Source: Chitinophaga sp. SYP-B3965 (GTDB lineage Bacteria; Bacteroidota; Bacteroidia; Chitinophagales; Chitinophagaceae). From it: 64,000 nt of DNA. How positions within the stretch are numbered: position 1 is the stretch's first letter; every line of letters begins with the position of its first letter. A program made the translations under genes and the position numbers. Below, in pieces: positions 52,245-61,606 of this stretch. The notes below the pieces were generated by a model, which had not been told where the DNA came from, made no database searches, and saw only the letters and a program-made list of their open reading frames with translations. The stretch is taken from contig NZ_WJFD01000003.1 of NCBI RefSeq assembly GCF_009647655.1, forward strand, positions 1 to 64,000, in the 5' to 3' direction.

Positions 52245-52252
52245 TATATTTG
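52245..52252 (+). promoter_or_regulatory. -7 box (TATATTTG) of the TraB/GumN gene
   Basis: TATATTTG matches TAnnTTTG and lies 28 bases ahead of the ATG at 52281, so the gene may have its own promoter besides read-through from the peptidase. Confidence 0.45.
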
Positions 52253-52280
52253 ATCGTATCTAATTCCCTACCGTCCTCAT

Positions 52281-55200
52281 ATGAACCATTTGAAAAGAAG
52301 TGTTCTGGCGTGTGTGCTGTTAGTGACAGGCACTGTTGCAGCTGCTCAGCATAAACAGGTAAATAATAAAAAATACCAGGGTTTATTATGGGAGATCTCC
52401 GGCAAGAACATGCCGAAACCTTCCTACCTCTTTGGTACCATGCATGTGAGTAATAAGCTCGCATTCCATCTCAGCGATTCTTTCTATCACTGTATCAAAA
52501 ACGCAGACATCGTTTCACTGGAAACTGATCCGCAGCAATTGCAGGAAGACTTTTCCAAAAGCAGCATGCTGCGTCTCAGCTCCCGCTATATGAATGAGCT
52601 GGCAGGAAGCGGTACCATGAACAAAGATGCTTTTACTATCGGCGCTTACGGAGACCTGATCAGGACCGGCCTTACTTACCGGCCGGAGATGATCAATCAC
52701 CTGCTCTACCGCTCTTTTGCCGCACAGGAAGATTTTGAGGAAGATACCTTCCTGGATATGTACATCTACCAGGTAGGTAAAAAAATGGGCAAACGTGCAA
52801 CAGGGGTGGAAAGTTTTGAAGAGTCTGAACGCCTGATGCTGGAAGCATACCGCGATGCTGCAAAAGATAAAAAACAAAAGAAGGTGAACAGGGATGCAGA
52901 CAATCCCCTGGATTCCCGGAATAAATTAAATGATGCCTACCGCCGGGGAGACCTGGATATGCTGGATTCTATTTCCAGCAACCAATATACTTCTGCTGCT
53001 TTCATGGAAAAATTCCTTTACAAGCGTAATGAGAATATGTTCCGGGTGATCGATTCCATCATCCGCATCAACAGTCTCTTTGCAGGAGTTGGCGCAGCCC
53101 ATCTGCCCGGAGACCGCGGATTGATCTATATGTTACGCAAGGCTGGTTATACCGTACGCCCTGTAGCGTTCAATAACCGGGACAGTGAACAAAAGGACCA
53201 GCTGGAAAAAGTAAAAGCACCGGTAGTTTTTCAACCGTATACTTCTGAAGACGGATGGATCCAGGTGGATGTACCCGGCAAACTGTTCAACTTTTCCGGT
53301 TTAACCATGCTGAATCAATTGCAGTATGCAGACCTTGCCAACGGCGCTTATTATCTCGTGAGCCGCATCAAAACGAATGCATTGAGCCTCGGGCAAAGTG
53401 AAGCAGATGTATCGCTGAAGATAGACAGCCTGCTGTATGAAAACATCCCCGGTAAGATCATCAGTAAAAAACCCATTACCAATAATGGCTTTTCAGGTTT
53501 TGACATCCGCAACCGCACCCGGCGGGGAGACATGCAGCGGTATAATATCTTCGTCACACCTTTTGAAGTGTTCATCTTCAAGATCAGTGGTAACGGGGAA
53601 TATGTGGAAGGAGAAGAAGGGGATCACTTCTTTGCCTCCATCAAATTAAAACCATTACACAGCGGCGTTTGGGTGAACTACCAATCACCCGGTAATACTT
53701 TTTCCGTGAAGATGCCGCATACCCCTGTGTTCGCGAATAACATCACCCTTCGCTCCCTCAGCAAACGGCAGGAGTATGAAGCGCTGGATAAACAAACCGG
53801 CAACAGTTACCTGGTGATGCGCAAAACAATTCCTGATTATTCTGTGCTGGAAGAAGATACCGTAGAACTCGGATTTGCAGAAGAAAGTTTCCAGCAGTCC
53901 CAATTCATTAAACAGCAAAAGAGCAGGAAATTCATTACCTGGCAGGGTTACACCTGCCTGGAAGTGGTGAATCAGAATACAGATAACAGTTTTACACAAA
54001 CGCGTATCCTGCTGCAGGGGCCGCATTACTTTGTATTATCTGCCCGCTACAAAACGGATAAAAAAGCACTGCCGGATTTCTTTAATTCGTTTGTACCCGC
54101 TAATCCTGTTTACAATACAACACAGGCATATACGGACACCAGCCTTTACTTCTCCGTGAAAACGGCTGTTATTCCCAAGGATGATGATGCGCTGATGGAA
54201 GCTTTTTCCGGTGCAGGCAGTACAGAAGAAAATACCGATCATGCCTACAAGGTGAAGAATAAAGTTTTCCGCTCAGATAGTACAGGAGAAGAAGTAAAAG
54301 TAGTGTTCCAGAAATTCAACCGTTATTTTTCTACAAAGGACAGTGCGCAATTCTGGGGCAGGGAAATAGAAAGTTTATCAGACAGGGGAGATTTTGTGAT
54401 CCATGCTAAAAAGTATGAGCGCCTCACCGGCTGGGAAAGCACCCTGCTGCAAATGCGGGATACCAACAGTTCCAAAAGTTTCTTTAACAAAGTATTCATC
54501 CGTAATGGTGCACAATATACCCTCTCTGCCATTACAGATAATATCAAGGGGCCCTCTTCTTTCATCACTACTTTCTTTGATAGTTTTACGCCCGGCGATA
54601 CGCTGTTCGGCAAATCTATTTACCTGAGCAAAGCGCCGGAGTTCTTCGCTGATTTTTTCAGTAAGGACAGTACTACCCGCCAGCAGGCTAAAAGTTCTAT
54701 CAACACAGTCTATTACAAAGATGAACATGCGCCGGAACTGATCAGGCTTATCAAGGGATGGAGCGCCAGTGAAAAGAATTACCTGGAAGTGAAGAATGAT
54801 CTTATCTCAGAACTGGGTTATATCAGTCATCCGGACATCCTGCCTTTCCTGGAAAGCGCTTACCTCGCGGCCAACGATACCGCCAGCCTGCAGCGTAACA
54901 TCCTGGAAAGTTTATTAAAACAGCAAACCAAAGAAGCAGATAAAGTGTTTAGTGATCTCGTCCTGAAAGAGATCCCCATTTTCAGCAATGAGGATAACAT
55001 CTATTCCATGCTGTCTCCCCTCCGGGATTCTTTACAACTCAGCAAATCCCTTTTCCCTGATCTGCTGCAACTCACTGCACTCACGGATTATAAAGAACCG
55101 GTGTACAGTTTGCTGGCCACGATGCTGGACAGTAATGTGATCCAGCCATCGCTCTACGAAAGTCATATCAGCCAGATCGCTTTTGATGCCCGCATAGCCC

Positions 55201-55901
55201 TGCAAAAAGAAATAGCGGATGAACAGGAGCAACTGGGTGAAGATGATGATAACGAAATAGAAAGCCGGTTCCATCCTAATAATGTATTGCACGAATATGC
55301 CATACTGCTGTTGCCTTACCGTAACACAAACAAGAATGCGGACAGGTTCTTTACCCGGTATGAAACCACGAAGAATCCTTTACAGCAGATCATGCTGGCG
55401 CAGCTGTATCTCCGGCATAAACTACCGGTAGCAGACACCCTGCTGCAAAATATTGCGGCGCAGGAAAAATACCGCGTTACTTTATGGGAAGCACTGGAGG
55501 AGATCGGGCAGCTGGATAAATTCCCCAAAGCTTATAAAAAACAGGAATCTATTGCCAGGAGCATCTTATACGGCGAGGTGGAATACAATACCAAACTGGA
55601 TTCCGTGGTACTGATCGGCAAACAGTTTACCACGCACCGCTTCAAAAAAGGCACTGTTTATTTATATAAATACAAACAAAAGGAAGAAGATGCCTGGTAC
55701 CTTGGTATAAGCGGGCTTCAGCCGGAAGATGAAAAGCAGTCCAACAACAATGAATCCCTCACTCAACTCACGGATATCCGTTATAATACGGACAGACCTG
55801 TTTCCGAACAGTTCAGCAAAGTGATCCGCCAGGTGAAACATAAGAACCGTTACCGGGGGGATAATGATGTGAACCTGGGAGCTATACTCAACGGGAATTG
55901 A
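52281..55901 (+). CDS. TraB/GumN family protein with very long C-terminal extension
   Basis: A 1206-residue exported protein. After a signal peptide, residues about 30-300 are a TraB/GumN domain: LLWEISGKNMPKPSYLFGTMHV at the start, the SLETDP turn, and GVGAAHLPGDRGLIYMLRKAGY at the end. The rest (300-1206) is not a standard part of this family. About 310-770 contains three repeated blocks of similar layout (each with YVSPxN-like or YQSPGNTFSVKMP start and an ITxFFDSF-type end), and 790-1206 is helical and could be HEAT-like. The gene ends at a strong terminator. Function is unknown; members of the front family may have a zinc-peptidase-like fold. Confidence 0.75.
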   Translation: MNHLKRSVLACVLLVTGTVAAAQHKQVNNKKYQGLLWEISGKNMPKPSYLFGTMHVSNKLAFHLSDSFYHCIKNADIVSLETDPQQLQEDFSKSSMLRLSSRYMNELAGSGTMNKDAFTIGAYGDLIRTGLTYRPEMINHLLYRSFAAQEDFEEDTFLDMYIYQVGKKMGKRATGVESFEESERLMLEAYRDAAKDKKQKKVNRDADNPLDSRNKLNDAYRRGDLDMLDSISSNQYTSAAFMEKFLYKRNENMFRVIDSIIRINSLFAGVGAAHLPGDRGLIYMLRKAGYTVRPVAFNNRDSEQKDQLEKVKAPVVFQPYTSEDGWIQVDVPGKLFNFSGLTMLNQLQYADLANGAYYLVSRIKTNALSLGQSEADVSLKIDSLLYENIPGKIISKKPITNNGFSGFDIRNRTRRGDMQRYNIFVTPFEVFIFKISGNGEYVEGEEGDHFFASIKLKPLHSGVWVNYQSPGNTFSVKMPHTPVFANNITLRSLSKRQEYEALDKQTGNSYLVMRKTIPDYSVLEEDTVELGFAEESFQQSQFIKQQKSRKFITWQGYTCLEVVNQNTDNSFTQTRILLQGPHYFVLSARYKTDKKALPDFFNSFVPANPVYNTTQAYTDTSLYFSVKTAVIPKDDDALMEAFSGAGSTEENTDHAYKVKNKVFRSDSTGEEVKVVFQKFNRYFSTKDSAQFWGREIESLSDRGDFVIHAKKYERLTGWESTLLQMRDTNSSKSFFNKVFIRNGAQYTLSAITDNIKGPSSFITTFFDSFTPGDTLFGKSIYLSKAPEFFADFFSKDSTTRQQAKSSINTVYYKDEHAPELIRLIKGWSASEKNYLEVKNDLISELGYISHPDILPFLESAYLAANDTASLQRNILESLLKQQTKEADKVFSDLVLKEIPIFSNEDNIYSMLSPLRDSLQLSKSLFPDLLQLTALTDYKEPVYSLLATMLDSNVIQPSLYESHISQIAFDARIALQKEIADEQEQLGEDDDNEIESRFHPNNVLHEYAILLLPYRNTNKNADRFFTRYETTKNPLQQIMLAQLYLRHKLPVADTLLQNIAAQEKYRVTLWEALEEIGQLDKFPKAYKKQESIARSILYGEVEYNTKLDSVVLIGKQFTTHRFKKGTVYLYKYKQKEEDAWYLGISGLQPEDEKQSNNNESLTQLTDIRYNTDRPVSEQFSKVIRQVKHKNRYRGDNDVNLGAILNGN

Positions 55902-55918
55902 TGGATCATTTTATCACG

Positions 55919-55965
55919 GCGGCCGGGTAAAGATGTTTAAACACCTTTGCCCGGCCGCTTTTTTT
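55919..55965 (+). terminator. Strong terminator ahead of glmS
   Basis: GCGGCCGGG (55919-55927) pairs perfectly with CCCGGCCGC (55950-55958). The stem extends inward through TAAAG/CTTTG and is followed by seven Ts. Confidence 0.92.
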
Positions 55966-56008
55966 GTGCATATTGCATAGATAACCTTATTAAAACATAC
56001 TGAATATT

Positions 56009-57847
56009 ATGTGTGGAATTGTTGCATACATAGGTCACCGGGAAGCGTATCCGGTAGTTATCAAAGGCCTGAAACGTCTTGAATACCGTGGATACGATAG
56101 TACAGGCGTTGCTTTATTGAACGGTGGAAATTTGAAAGTATATAAGAAGAAAGGAAAAGTAGCGGAACTGGAAGATTATATTACCGGCAAAGATCTCAAG
56201 AGCCATATTGCTATCGGCCACACCCGCTGGGCCACCCATGGAGAACCAAGTGACAGGAATGCACACCCTCAAATGTCCGGCGACGGTAAATTAGCGATGG
56301 TGCATAACGGGATCATAGAAAACTATACGCAGCTGAAAAAAGAACTGCTGAGCAAAGGACATCAGTTCACCAGTGATACAGATACGGAAGTACTGATCCA
56401 TTTTATCCAGGAGATCAAAAGCAGCAACCAATGCAGCACAGAAGAAGCCCTCAGGATAGCCCTCAAAAGGGTTGTAGGTGCTTATGTGATCCTCATTGTA
56501 GATGAAGACAATCCGGATACCCTCATCGCCGCAAGAAAAGGCAGCCCGCTGGTAATTGGCGTTGGCAAAGGAGAACACTTCCTGGCCTCAGATGCTTCCC
56601 CCATCATTGAATACACCAAGGAAGTAGTGTATGTGAATGACTATGAAATAGCCATCCTTAAAGCAGACGAGCTTATCCTCAAAAATATTTCCAACGAAAT
56701 ACAAACACCTTATATACAAAAGCTGGATATGGAACTGGCCGCCATTGAAAAAGGCGGTTATGATCACTTCATGCTGAAAGAAGTATTTGAACAACCACAA
56801 ACCATCTTCGACAGTTTACGCGGACGCCTGGATGCAAAAGCAGGAAAGCTCACCCTGGGTGGCCTGCGCGAGCATATGGATATGCTGAAGGATGCCAACC
56901 GCATCATCATCGTAGCCTGTGGCACCTCCTGGCATGCAGGGCTGGTAGCGGAATACATGATCGAAGAATTATGCCGCATACCGGTAGAAGTGGAATATGC
57001 CTCTGAATTCCGTTACCGCAATCCTGTTGTAGGAAAAGGAGATGTGATCATTGCCGTTTCCCAATCCGGCGAAACAGCAGATACCCTCGTAGCCATGGAA
57101 AGCGCTAAAGAGAAAGGCGCTATCATCCTGGGTGTATGTAACGTGGTAGGCTCTTCCATTGCCAGGCTTTCCAACGGCGGTGTATATACACATGCCGGGC
57201 CTGAAATTGGCGTAGCCAGTACTAAAGCGTTCACAGCACAGCTGGCGGTATTATGCCTCATCGGCCTTAAAATAGCAGAAGCAAAAGGCAGCATCACCGG
57301 ACAACGCTTCCAGCACCTCCTCGATGAACTGGAAGGCGTACCGGACAAAGTAGCCATTGCCCTCAAGCTGAATGATCAAACCAAAGCCATCGCCGCTAAA
57401 TATAAAGATGCCCGCGACTTCCTTTACCTGGGCCGCGGATATAATTTCCCGATAGCACTGGAAGGTGCACTCAAACTGAAAGAGATCTCTTACATCCACG
57501 CGGAAGGTTATCCTGCTGCAGAAATGAAACACGGGCCTATTGCACTTGTTGACGAAAACCTCCCGGTTGTATTTGTGGCCACCAAAGACCGCTATTACGA
57601 TAAGGTGGTATCCAACATACAGGAGATCAAAGCACGCAAAGGAAAAGTGATCGCCGTTATCACGGAAGGAGACCAGATCATTTCCGGCATGGCGGACGAT
57701 GTGATCATTGTACCGGAATCAGATGAACTGGTAGCACCTATTATTTCCGTGATCCCTCTCCAATTACTGGCTTATCACATTGGCGTATTAAAAGGTTTGG
57801 ATGTAGACAAACCAAGGAATCTTGCGAAGTCTGTAACTGTAGAATAA
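56009..57847 (+). CDS. glmS: Glutamine-fructose-6-phosphate transaminase (isomerizing)
   Basis: This enzyme makes glucosamine 6-phosphate from fructose 6-phosphate and glutamine, feeding peptidoglycan and lipopolysaccharide. The N-terminal glutaminase has the catalytic Cys2 (MCGIVAYIGHREA) exposed after Met removal. Two SIS sugar-binding domains follow, with CGTSWHAG, SQSGETADT and the C-terminal KPRNLAKSVTVE. At 612 residues it is normal. There is no glmS ribozyme-like leader: the upstream gap is a terminator plus about 43 bases. The DUF4954 gene follows seven bases later. Confidence 0.97.
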   Translation: MCGIVAYIGHREAYPVVIKGLKRLEYRGYDSTGVALLNGGNLKVYKKKGKVAELEDYITGKDLKSHIAIGHTRWATHGEPSDRNAHPQMSGDGKLAMVHNGIIENYTQLKKELLSKGHQFTSDTDTEVLIHFIQEIKSSNQCSTEEALRIALKRVVGAYVILIVDEDNPDTLIAARKGSPLVIGVGKGEHFLASDASPIIEYTKEVVYVNDYEIAILKADELILKNISNEIQTPYIQKLDMELAAIEKGGYDHFMLKEVFEQPQTIFDSLRGRLDAKAGKLTLGGLREHMDMLKDANRIIIVACGTSWHAGLVAEYMIEELCRIPVEVEYASEFRYRNPVVGKGDVIIAVSQSGETADTLVAMESAKEKGAIILGVCNVVGSSIARLSNGGVYTHAGPEIGVASTKAFTAQLAVLCLIGLKIAEAKGSITGQRFQHLLDELEGVPDKVAIALKLNDQTKAIAAKYKDARDFLYLGRGYNFPIALEGALKLKEISYIHAEGYPAAEMKHGPIALVDENLPVVFVATKDRYYDKVVSNIQEIKARKGKVIAVITEGDQIISGMADDVIIVPESDELVAPIISVIPLQLLAYHIGVLKGLDVDKPRNLAKSVTVE

Positions 57848-57854
57848 TATCCTT

Positions 57855-60047
57855 ATGAACCATATAGAAAAGAAACCACTGCACCTTTTGGGGTATCAGT
57901 TCATCGATGGTCCTTATCTGCCGGAAGGGAAGAATGAATACTACCTCCGGGATAAACAACGCGGCAAAGAAAGTGTGCACCGCAAACTGAATGCAAGGGA
58001 GATCGAAACGCTTGTACGGAACGACAATACTTCTGACGACTGGAATAATTTCTTTGTAGATAACGACTTTGATCCCAACCTGGTGCAGCACTGCCACTTT
58101 TACGGCATGATCCGCATCGGCAAACTGGAACCTTACTTCCTGGAATTCCATAACCTCCGTTTACCAGTAGGGCTCTATAACAGTACCATCGCCTCCTGCG
58201 ATTTCGGGGATAATGTGGTAGTGCAGAACGTGAACTTCCTCTCTCATTACATCATCGGCAACGAAGTGATCATTGCCAATGTAAATGAAATGGCTACAAC
58301 GGATCATGCAAAGTTCGGGAATGGCATAGTGAAAGAAGGTGAACCGGAAAGCGTACGCATCTGGCTGGAACTGTGCAATGAAAACGGCGGCAGAAATGTG
58401 ATGCCCTTTGATGGCATGCTGCCCGGAGATGCCTGGTTATGGACGCGCAACCGCCACGACGATACCCTGATGAACCAGTTCAAAGCTTTCACCGAAAAAG
58501 AGTTCGATAAGAAAAGAGGATACTACGGCATGGTGGGAGACCGTACGGTGATCAAGAACTGCAAGATCATTAAAGATGTAACGATCGGCACAGATGCTTA
58601 TCTGAAAGGTGCCAATAAATTAAAGAACCTTACCATCAACAGTGAAGCGAATGCTGCTACACAAATAGGCGAAGGATGTGAAATGGTGAACGGGATCATA
58701 GGGCTTGGCTGTCGCGCTTTCTATGGCGTGAAGGCTGTTCGTTTTATCATGGCCTCTCATTCGCAATTAAAATATGGTGCGCGGCTGATCAACTCTTACC
58801 TGGGTAACAACGCTACCATCTCCTGCTGTGAAGTATTGAATTCACTGATCTTCCCGGCACATGAGCAACATCATAACAATTCCTTCCTCTGCGCCGCATT
58901 GATCATGGGGCAGAGTAATATGGCTGCAGGCGCTACCATCGGATCCAACCATAATTCAAGAGGAGCAGACGGCGAGATCATTGCAGGCAGGGGCTTCTGG
59001 CCCGGCCTCTGCGTAAGCCTGAAACACAATTCCAAATTCGCCAGCTTCACGCTCATCTCCAAAGGCAACTACCTGCATGAATTACAGGTGCCCTACCCTT
59101 TCAGCCTCGTAGTGAACGATGAACACGAGAATAGCCTGAAAGTAATGCCAGGATACTGGTTCATGCACAACATGTATGCACTGGCCCGCAACTCCTGGAA
59201 GTATGTGGACAGAGACAAACGCGTTGATAAAACGCAGGTGCTGGAATTTGATTACCTGGCGCCGGATTCCGTAGAGGAAATGTTCACCGCACTGGAACTG
59301 ATGGAACTGGCTGTAGGAAAGGCTTATCACGGCAATAAAAAAGTAAGCGATAAAACATTACGGCAGGATGGTAAACAATTACTGCTGAACGAAAATGAAT
59401 CCGTTAGCCGGATGACGCTCTACGCCGATAATATTGAAAACGCCACCCGCAAAGTACAACTGCTGAAAGTACATAAGGCCTATCCCCTCTTCCGGGAGCT
59501 GATCATACTATACGCTGTACGAAACCTGCTGAAAAATGCAGCGGGCATTGCTTCTTTCTCCGCTTTACTTTCTCTTTGCAGGAACAGCAAACGCACTGCC
59601 TGGTATAATGCCGGTGGACAGCTGATCAAAGCAGAGGATATGGACGACATTAAATCGCGGATCAGAAAAGGAAAGATCAATAGCTGGCACCAGCTGCATG
59701 ATATTTATCGCCAGCTCGGTGTTTCCTACGAACAGGATAAACTGCAACATGCTCTCGCCTGCCTGCTGGACCTGTTACAGTTAACTCCCAAAGAGTTCAA
59801 CGCTGAAAAGCTCAGGAAATGCCTGGAACAATCCGTGCATACTTCTGGTGCGCTCACAGAAGGTATCTACCGCAGCAGGGAAAAAGATTATACCAATCCT
59901 TACCGCCAGATGACCTACGAGAACCAGGAAGAAATGGACGCAGTAGTAGGCAAACTGGATGAGAACAGTTTTATTCAACAAACGATCACGGACCTTAAAG
60001 CCTATAAGAAACAGGTAAAAGACCTGATCAAAAAATGGGAACTATAA
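57855..60047 (+). CDS. DUF4954 family protein (left-handed beta-helix)
   Basis: A 730-residue cytoplasmic protein found mainly in Bacteroidota and recognised as DUF4954. The N-terminal 450 residues form a left-handed beta-helix like acyl and sugar-nucleotide transferases: many short imperfect hexapeptide steps such as VVVQNVNFLSHYIIGN, AGATIGSNHNSRGADGEI and RFIMASHSQLKYGARLINS. The C-terminal 280 residues are helical. The substrate is unknown. Its position directly after glmS fits an amino-sugar or nucleotide-sugar role, but this is inference. Its stop overlaps the tag start by one base (TAATG). Confidence 0.88.
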   Translation: MNHIEKKPLHLLGYQFIDGPYLPEGKNEYYLRDKQRGKESVHRKLNAREIETLVRNDNTSDDWNNFFVDNDFDPNLVQHCHFYGMIRIGKLEPYFLEFHNLRLPVGLYNSTIASCDFGDNVVVQNVNFLSHYIIGNEVIIANVNEMATTDHAKFGNGIVKEGEPESVRIWLELCNENGGRNVMPFDGMLPGDAWLWTRNRHDDTLMNQFKAFTEKEFDKKRGYYGMVGDRTVIKNCKIIKDVTIGTDAYLKGANKLKNLTINSEANAATQIGEGCEMVNGIIGLGCRAFYGVKAVRFIMASHSQLKYGARLINSYLGNNATISCCEVLNSLIFPAHEQHHNNSFLCAALIMGQSNMAAGATIGSNHNSRGADGEIIAGRGFWPGLCVSLKHNSKFASFTLISKGNYLHELQVPYPFSLVVNDEHENSLKVMPGYWFMHNMYALARNSWKYVDRDKRVDKTQVLEFDYLAPDSVEEMFTALELMELAVGKAYHGNKKVSDKTLRQDGKQLLLNENESVSRMTLYADNIENATRKVQLLKVHKAYPLFRELIILYAVRNLLKNAAGIASFSALLSLCRNSKRTAWYNAGGQLIKAEDMDDIKSRIRKGKINSWHQLHDIYRQLGVSYEQDKLQHALACLLDLLQLTPKEFNAEKLRKCLEQSVHTSGALTEGIYRSREKDYTNPYRQMTYENQEEMDAVVGKLDENSFIQQTITDLKAYKKQVKDLIKKWEL

Positions 60048-60607
60048 TGGAAAAGAACCGTTGTGGCTGGAGCACGAAAGATCAGTTGTATAAAGACTAT
60101 CATGATAATGAATGGGGCGTACCCAATCACGACGACACCCATTTATTTGAAATGCTCAACCTGGAAGGCGCACAAGCCGGATTAAGCTGGTACACCGTGC
60201 TTACCAAACGGGAGAACTACCGGAAAGCATTTGATCAGTGGGATGCAAATAAGATAGCCCGTTATACAGAAAAGAAGATCGAAAAGCTGTTACAGGACCC
60301 GGGCATTATCCGCAACCAGCTGAAGATCCGGGCTACGATCGGGAATGCGAAAGCTTTCCTGGCGGTGCAAAAAGAATTCGGCAGTTTTGATAAGTATATC
60401 TGGCAGTTCGTTGGGCATAAGCCTGTTCTTCATCGGTTTAAATCCTTGTCCCAGGTGCCTGCTAAAACACCAGAGTCTGATGCCATGAGTAAGGATCTGT
60501 TGAAGCGGGGGTTTAAGTTTGTGGGGTCTACGATCTGTTATGCTTATATGCAGGCTACGGGGATGGTGAATGATCATGTGGTGGGGTGTTGGAGGTATGA
60601 GGGGTAG
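60047..60607 (+). CDS. tag: DNA-3-methyladenine glycosylase I
   Basis: This repair enzyme removes 3-methyladenine from alkylated DNA. The start ATG at 60047 shares its A with the DUF4954 stop; the longer frame from 60035 is less likely. In the 186-residue product, the zinc ligands are Cys6, His19, His177 and Cys181 (DHVVGC), as in E. coli Tag, and the catalytic Glu40 is in NLEGAQAGLSW. The family block WQFVGHKP and the SKDLLKRGFKFVGSTICYA segment are present. Coupling to DUF4954 is probably only a matter of operon packing. Confidence 0.95.
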   Translation: MEKNRCGWSTKDQLYKDYHDNEWGVPNHDDTHLFEMLNLEGAQAGLSWYTVLTKRENYRKAFDQWDANKIARYTEKKIEKLLQDPGIIRNQLKIRATIGNAKAFLAVQKEFGSFDKYIWQFVGHKPVLHRFKSLSQVPAKTPESDAMSKDLLKRGFKFVGSTICYAYMQATGMVNDHVVGCWRYEG

Positions 60608-60705
60608 TATTGGGGAGCGTGTATATGTTGCACAGTCAACCATTACGACATAATTTGTCGCAATAGTTTTTAATAACTCATTTATTTTATTGCTTTACAA
60701 GAGCC

Positions 60706-61533
60706 TCAATAAAAAGGGAGGTCGTCATCTTTCTCAGCTCCGCTACCAATTGAAATAAGTTTTTTTCCTAAATAATTAGAGATAGTAGCAGAGAGTTCCA
60801 CTACTAACTCTGCCTCTAAATACTCTGGTTCTTTCCCTTCTTTTAAATGTCTACCCTGTTCTGAGCTATAACCCCATATTTTTGAAATAACCTGATCCAA
60901 TGGAGTGGGGATAATAGTTCCTGCTATTTTCATTATATCACCTAGTGTTGCATTTTTTTTGCCTGAAACTTCCCTGCAAACACATTCCAAACTGGCAAGT
61001 GAGTGCTGAATAGCCCCTGTAATATCAGGATTAGGACGCCTTGAGAGGTCGGCAATGGCTTCCTTTATTTCAGACTTTGCCGTTTTAAGTTTTGCATCCT
61101 CTAAGGTACTTTCGACCTTTTTAATGGCAGTTTCAAAGGTTTCATCACCGCGCATTTGGATTAAGCCGTTTTCCAACTTCCACCCTATGCCATTAGTCCT
61201 AAAGAAATCGTTTAAGTCATCGTGAAAGAGTTGTTTTTTCTCCTCTTTGATTTGACGTGCAAAAGCCTCAATTATATCATAAATCTTATACCAATCACAA
61301 TTTTCGATTAAATTATGAACTTCCCCGTCAATGTTTGGATAGTCTGTCCAATTATTTCTATCAGGCGCAACCCTTAAAACTTTACAAATTACATCTCTTA
61401 AAAAAAATGGGGTATAGTCAAAATGATAAAGGGTCATTATTAGGAACTCTCTTAATGACTGAGGTGCATCTTCTCTTACCGTTATTTCTTTGTCATTTTG
61501 TGAATGTCCAAATCTTTTTGAAAAAGTTTCCAT
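60706..61533 (-). CDS. AbiJ-NTD4-like protein, possible phage defence
   Basis: A 275-residue protein, AT-richer by eye than its neighbours. The N-terminal 90 residues have the pattern of the AbiJ N-terminal domain 4 family: FSKRFGHSQ, ITVREDAPQSLREFL, LRDVICKVLRVAPDRNNW, then NIDGEVHNLIENCDWYKIYD. The C-terminal part (about 160-275) is helical and could be a HEPN-like domain, but a clean Rx4-6H motif is not visible. Related proteins occur in abortive infection systems. It stands alone with no toxin/antitoxin partner recognised; the next gene upstream is an ATPase in the same direction 73 bases away. A defence role is therefore only a reasonable suspicion. Confidence 0.65.
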   Translation of the reverse strand: METFSKRFGHSQNDKEITVREDAPQSLREFLIMTLYHFDYTPFFLRDVICKVLRVAPDRNNWTDYPNIDGEVHNLIENCDWYKIYDIIEAFARQIKEEKKQLFHDDLNDFFRTNGIGWKLENGLIQMRGDETFETAIKKVESTLEDAKLKTAKSEIKEAIADLSRRPNPDITGAIQHSLASLECVCREVSGKKNATLGDIMKIAGTIIPTPLDQVISKIWGYSSEQGRHLKEGKEPEYLEAELVVELSATISNYLGKKLISIGSGAEKDDDLPFY

Positions 61534-61606
61534 ATAATATTAATTAAAACATTAACTACAATTATAGTTCTTAGAAACATTTAAAAATAATGACTATCAG
61601 CATGTG

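Noticed and set aside
55966..56008. glmS ribozyme or riboswitch upstream of glmS
   Set aside because: Only about 43 bases separate the terminator from the start codon, too few for the glmS ribozyme, and no matching core is seen.
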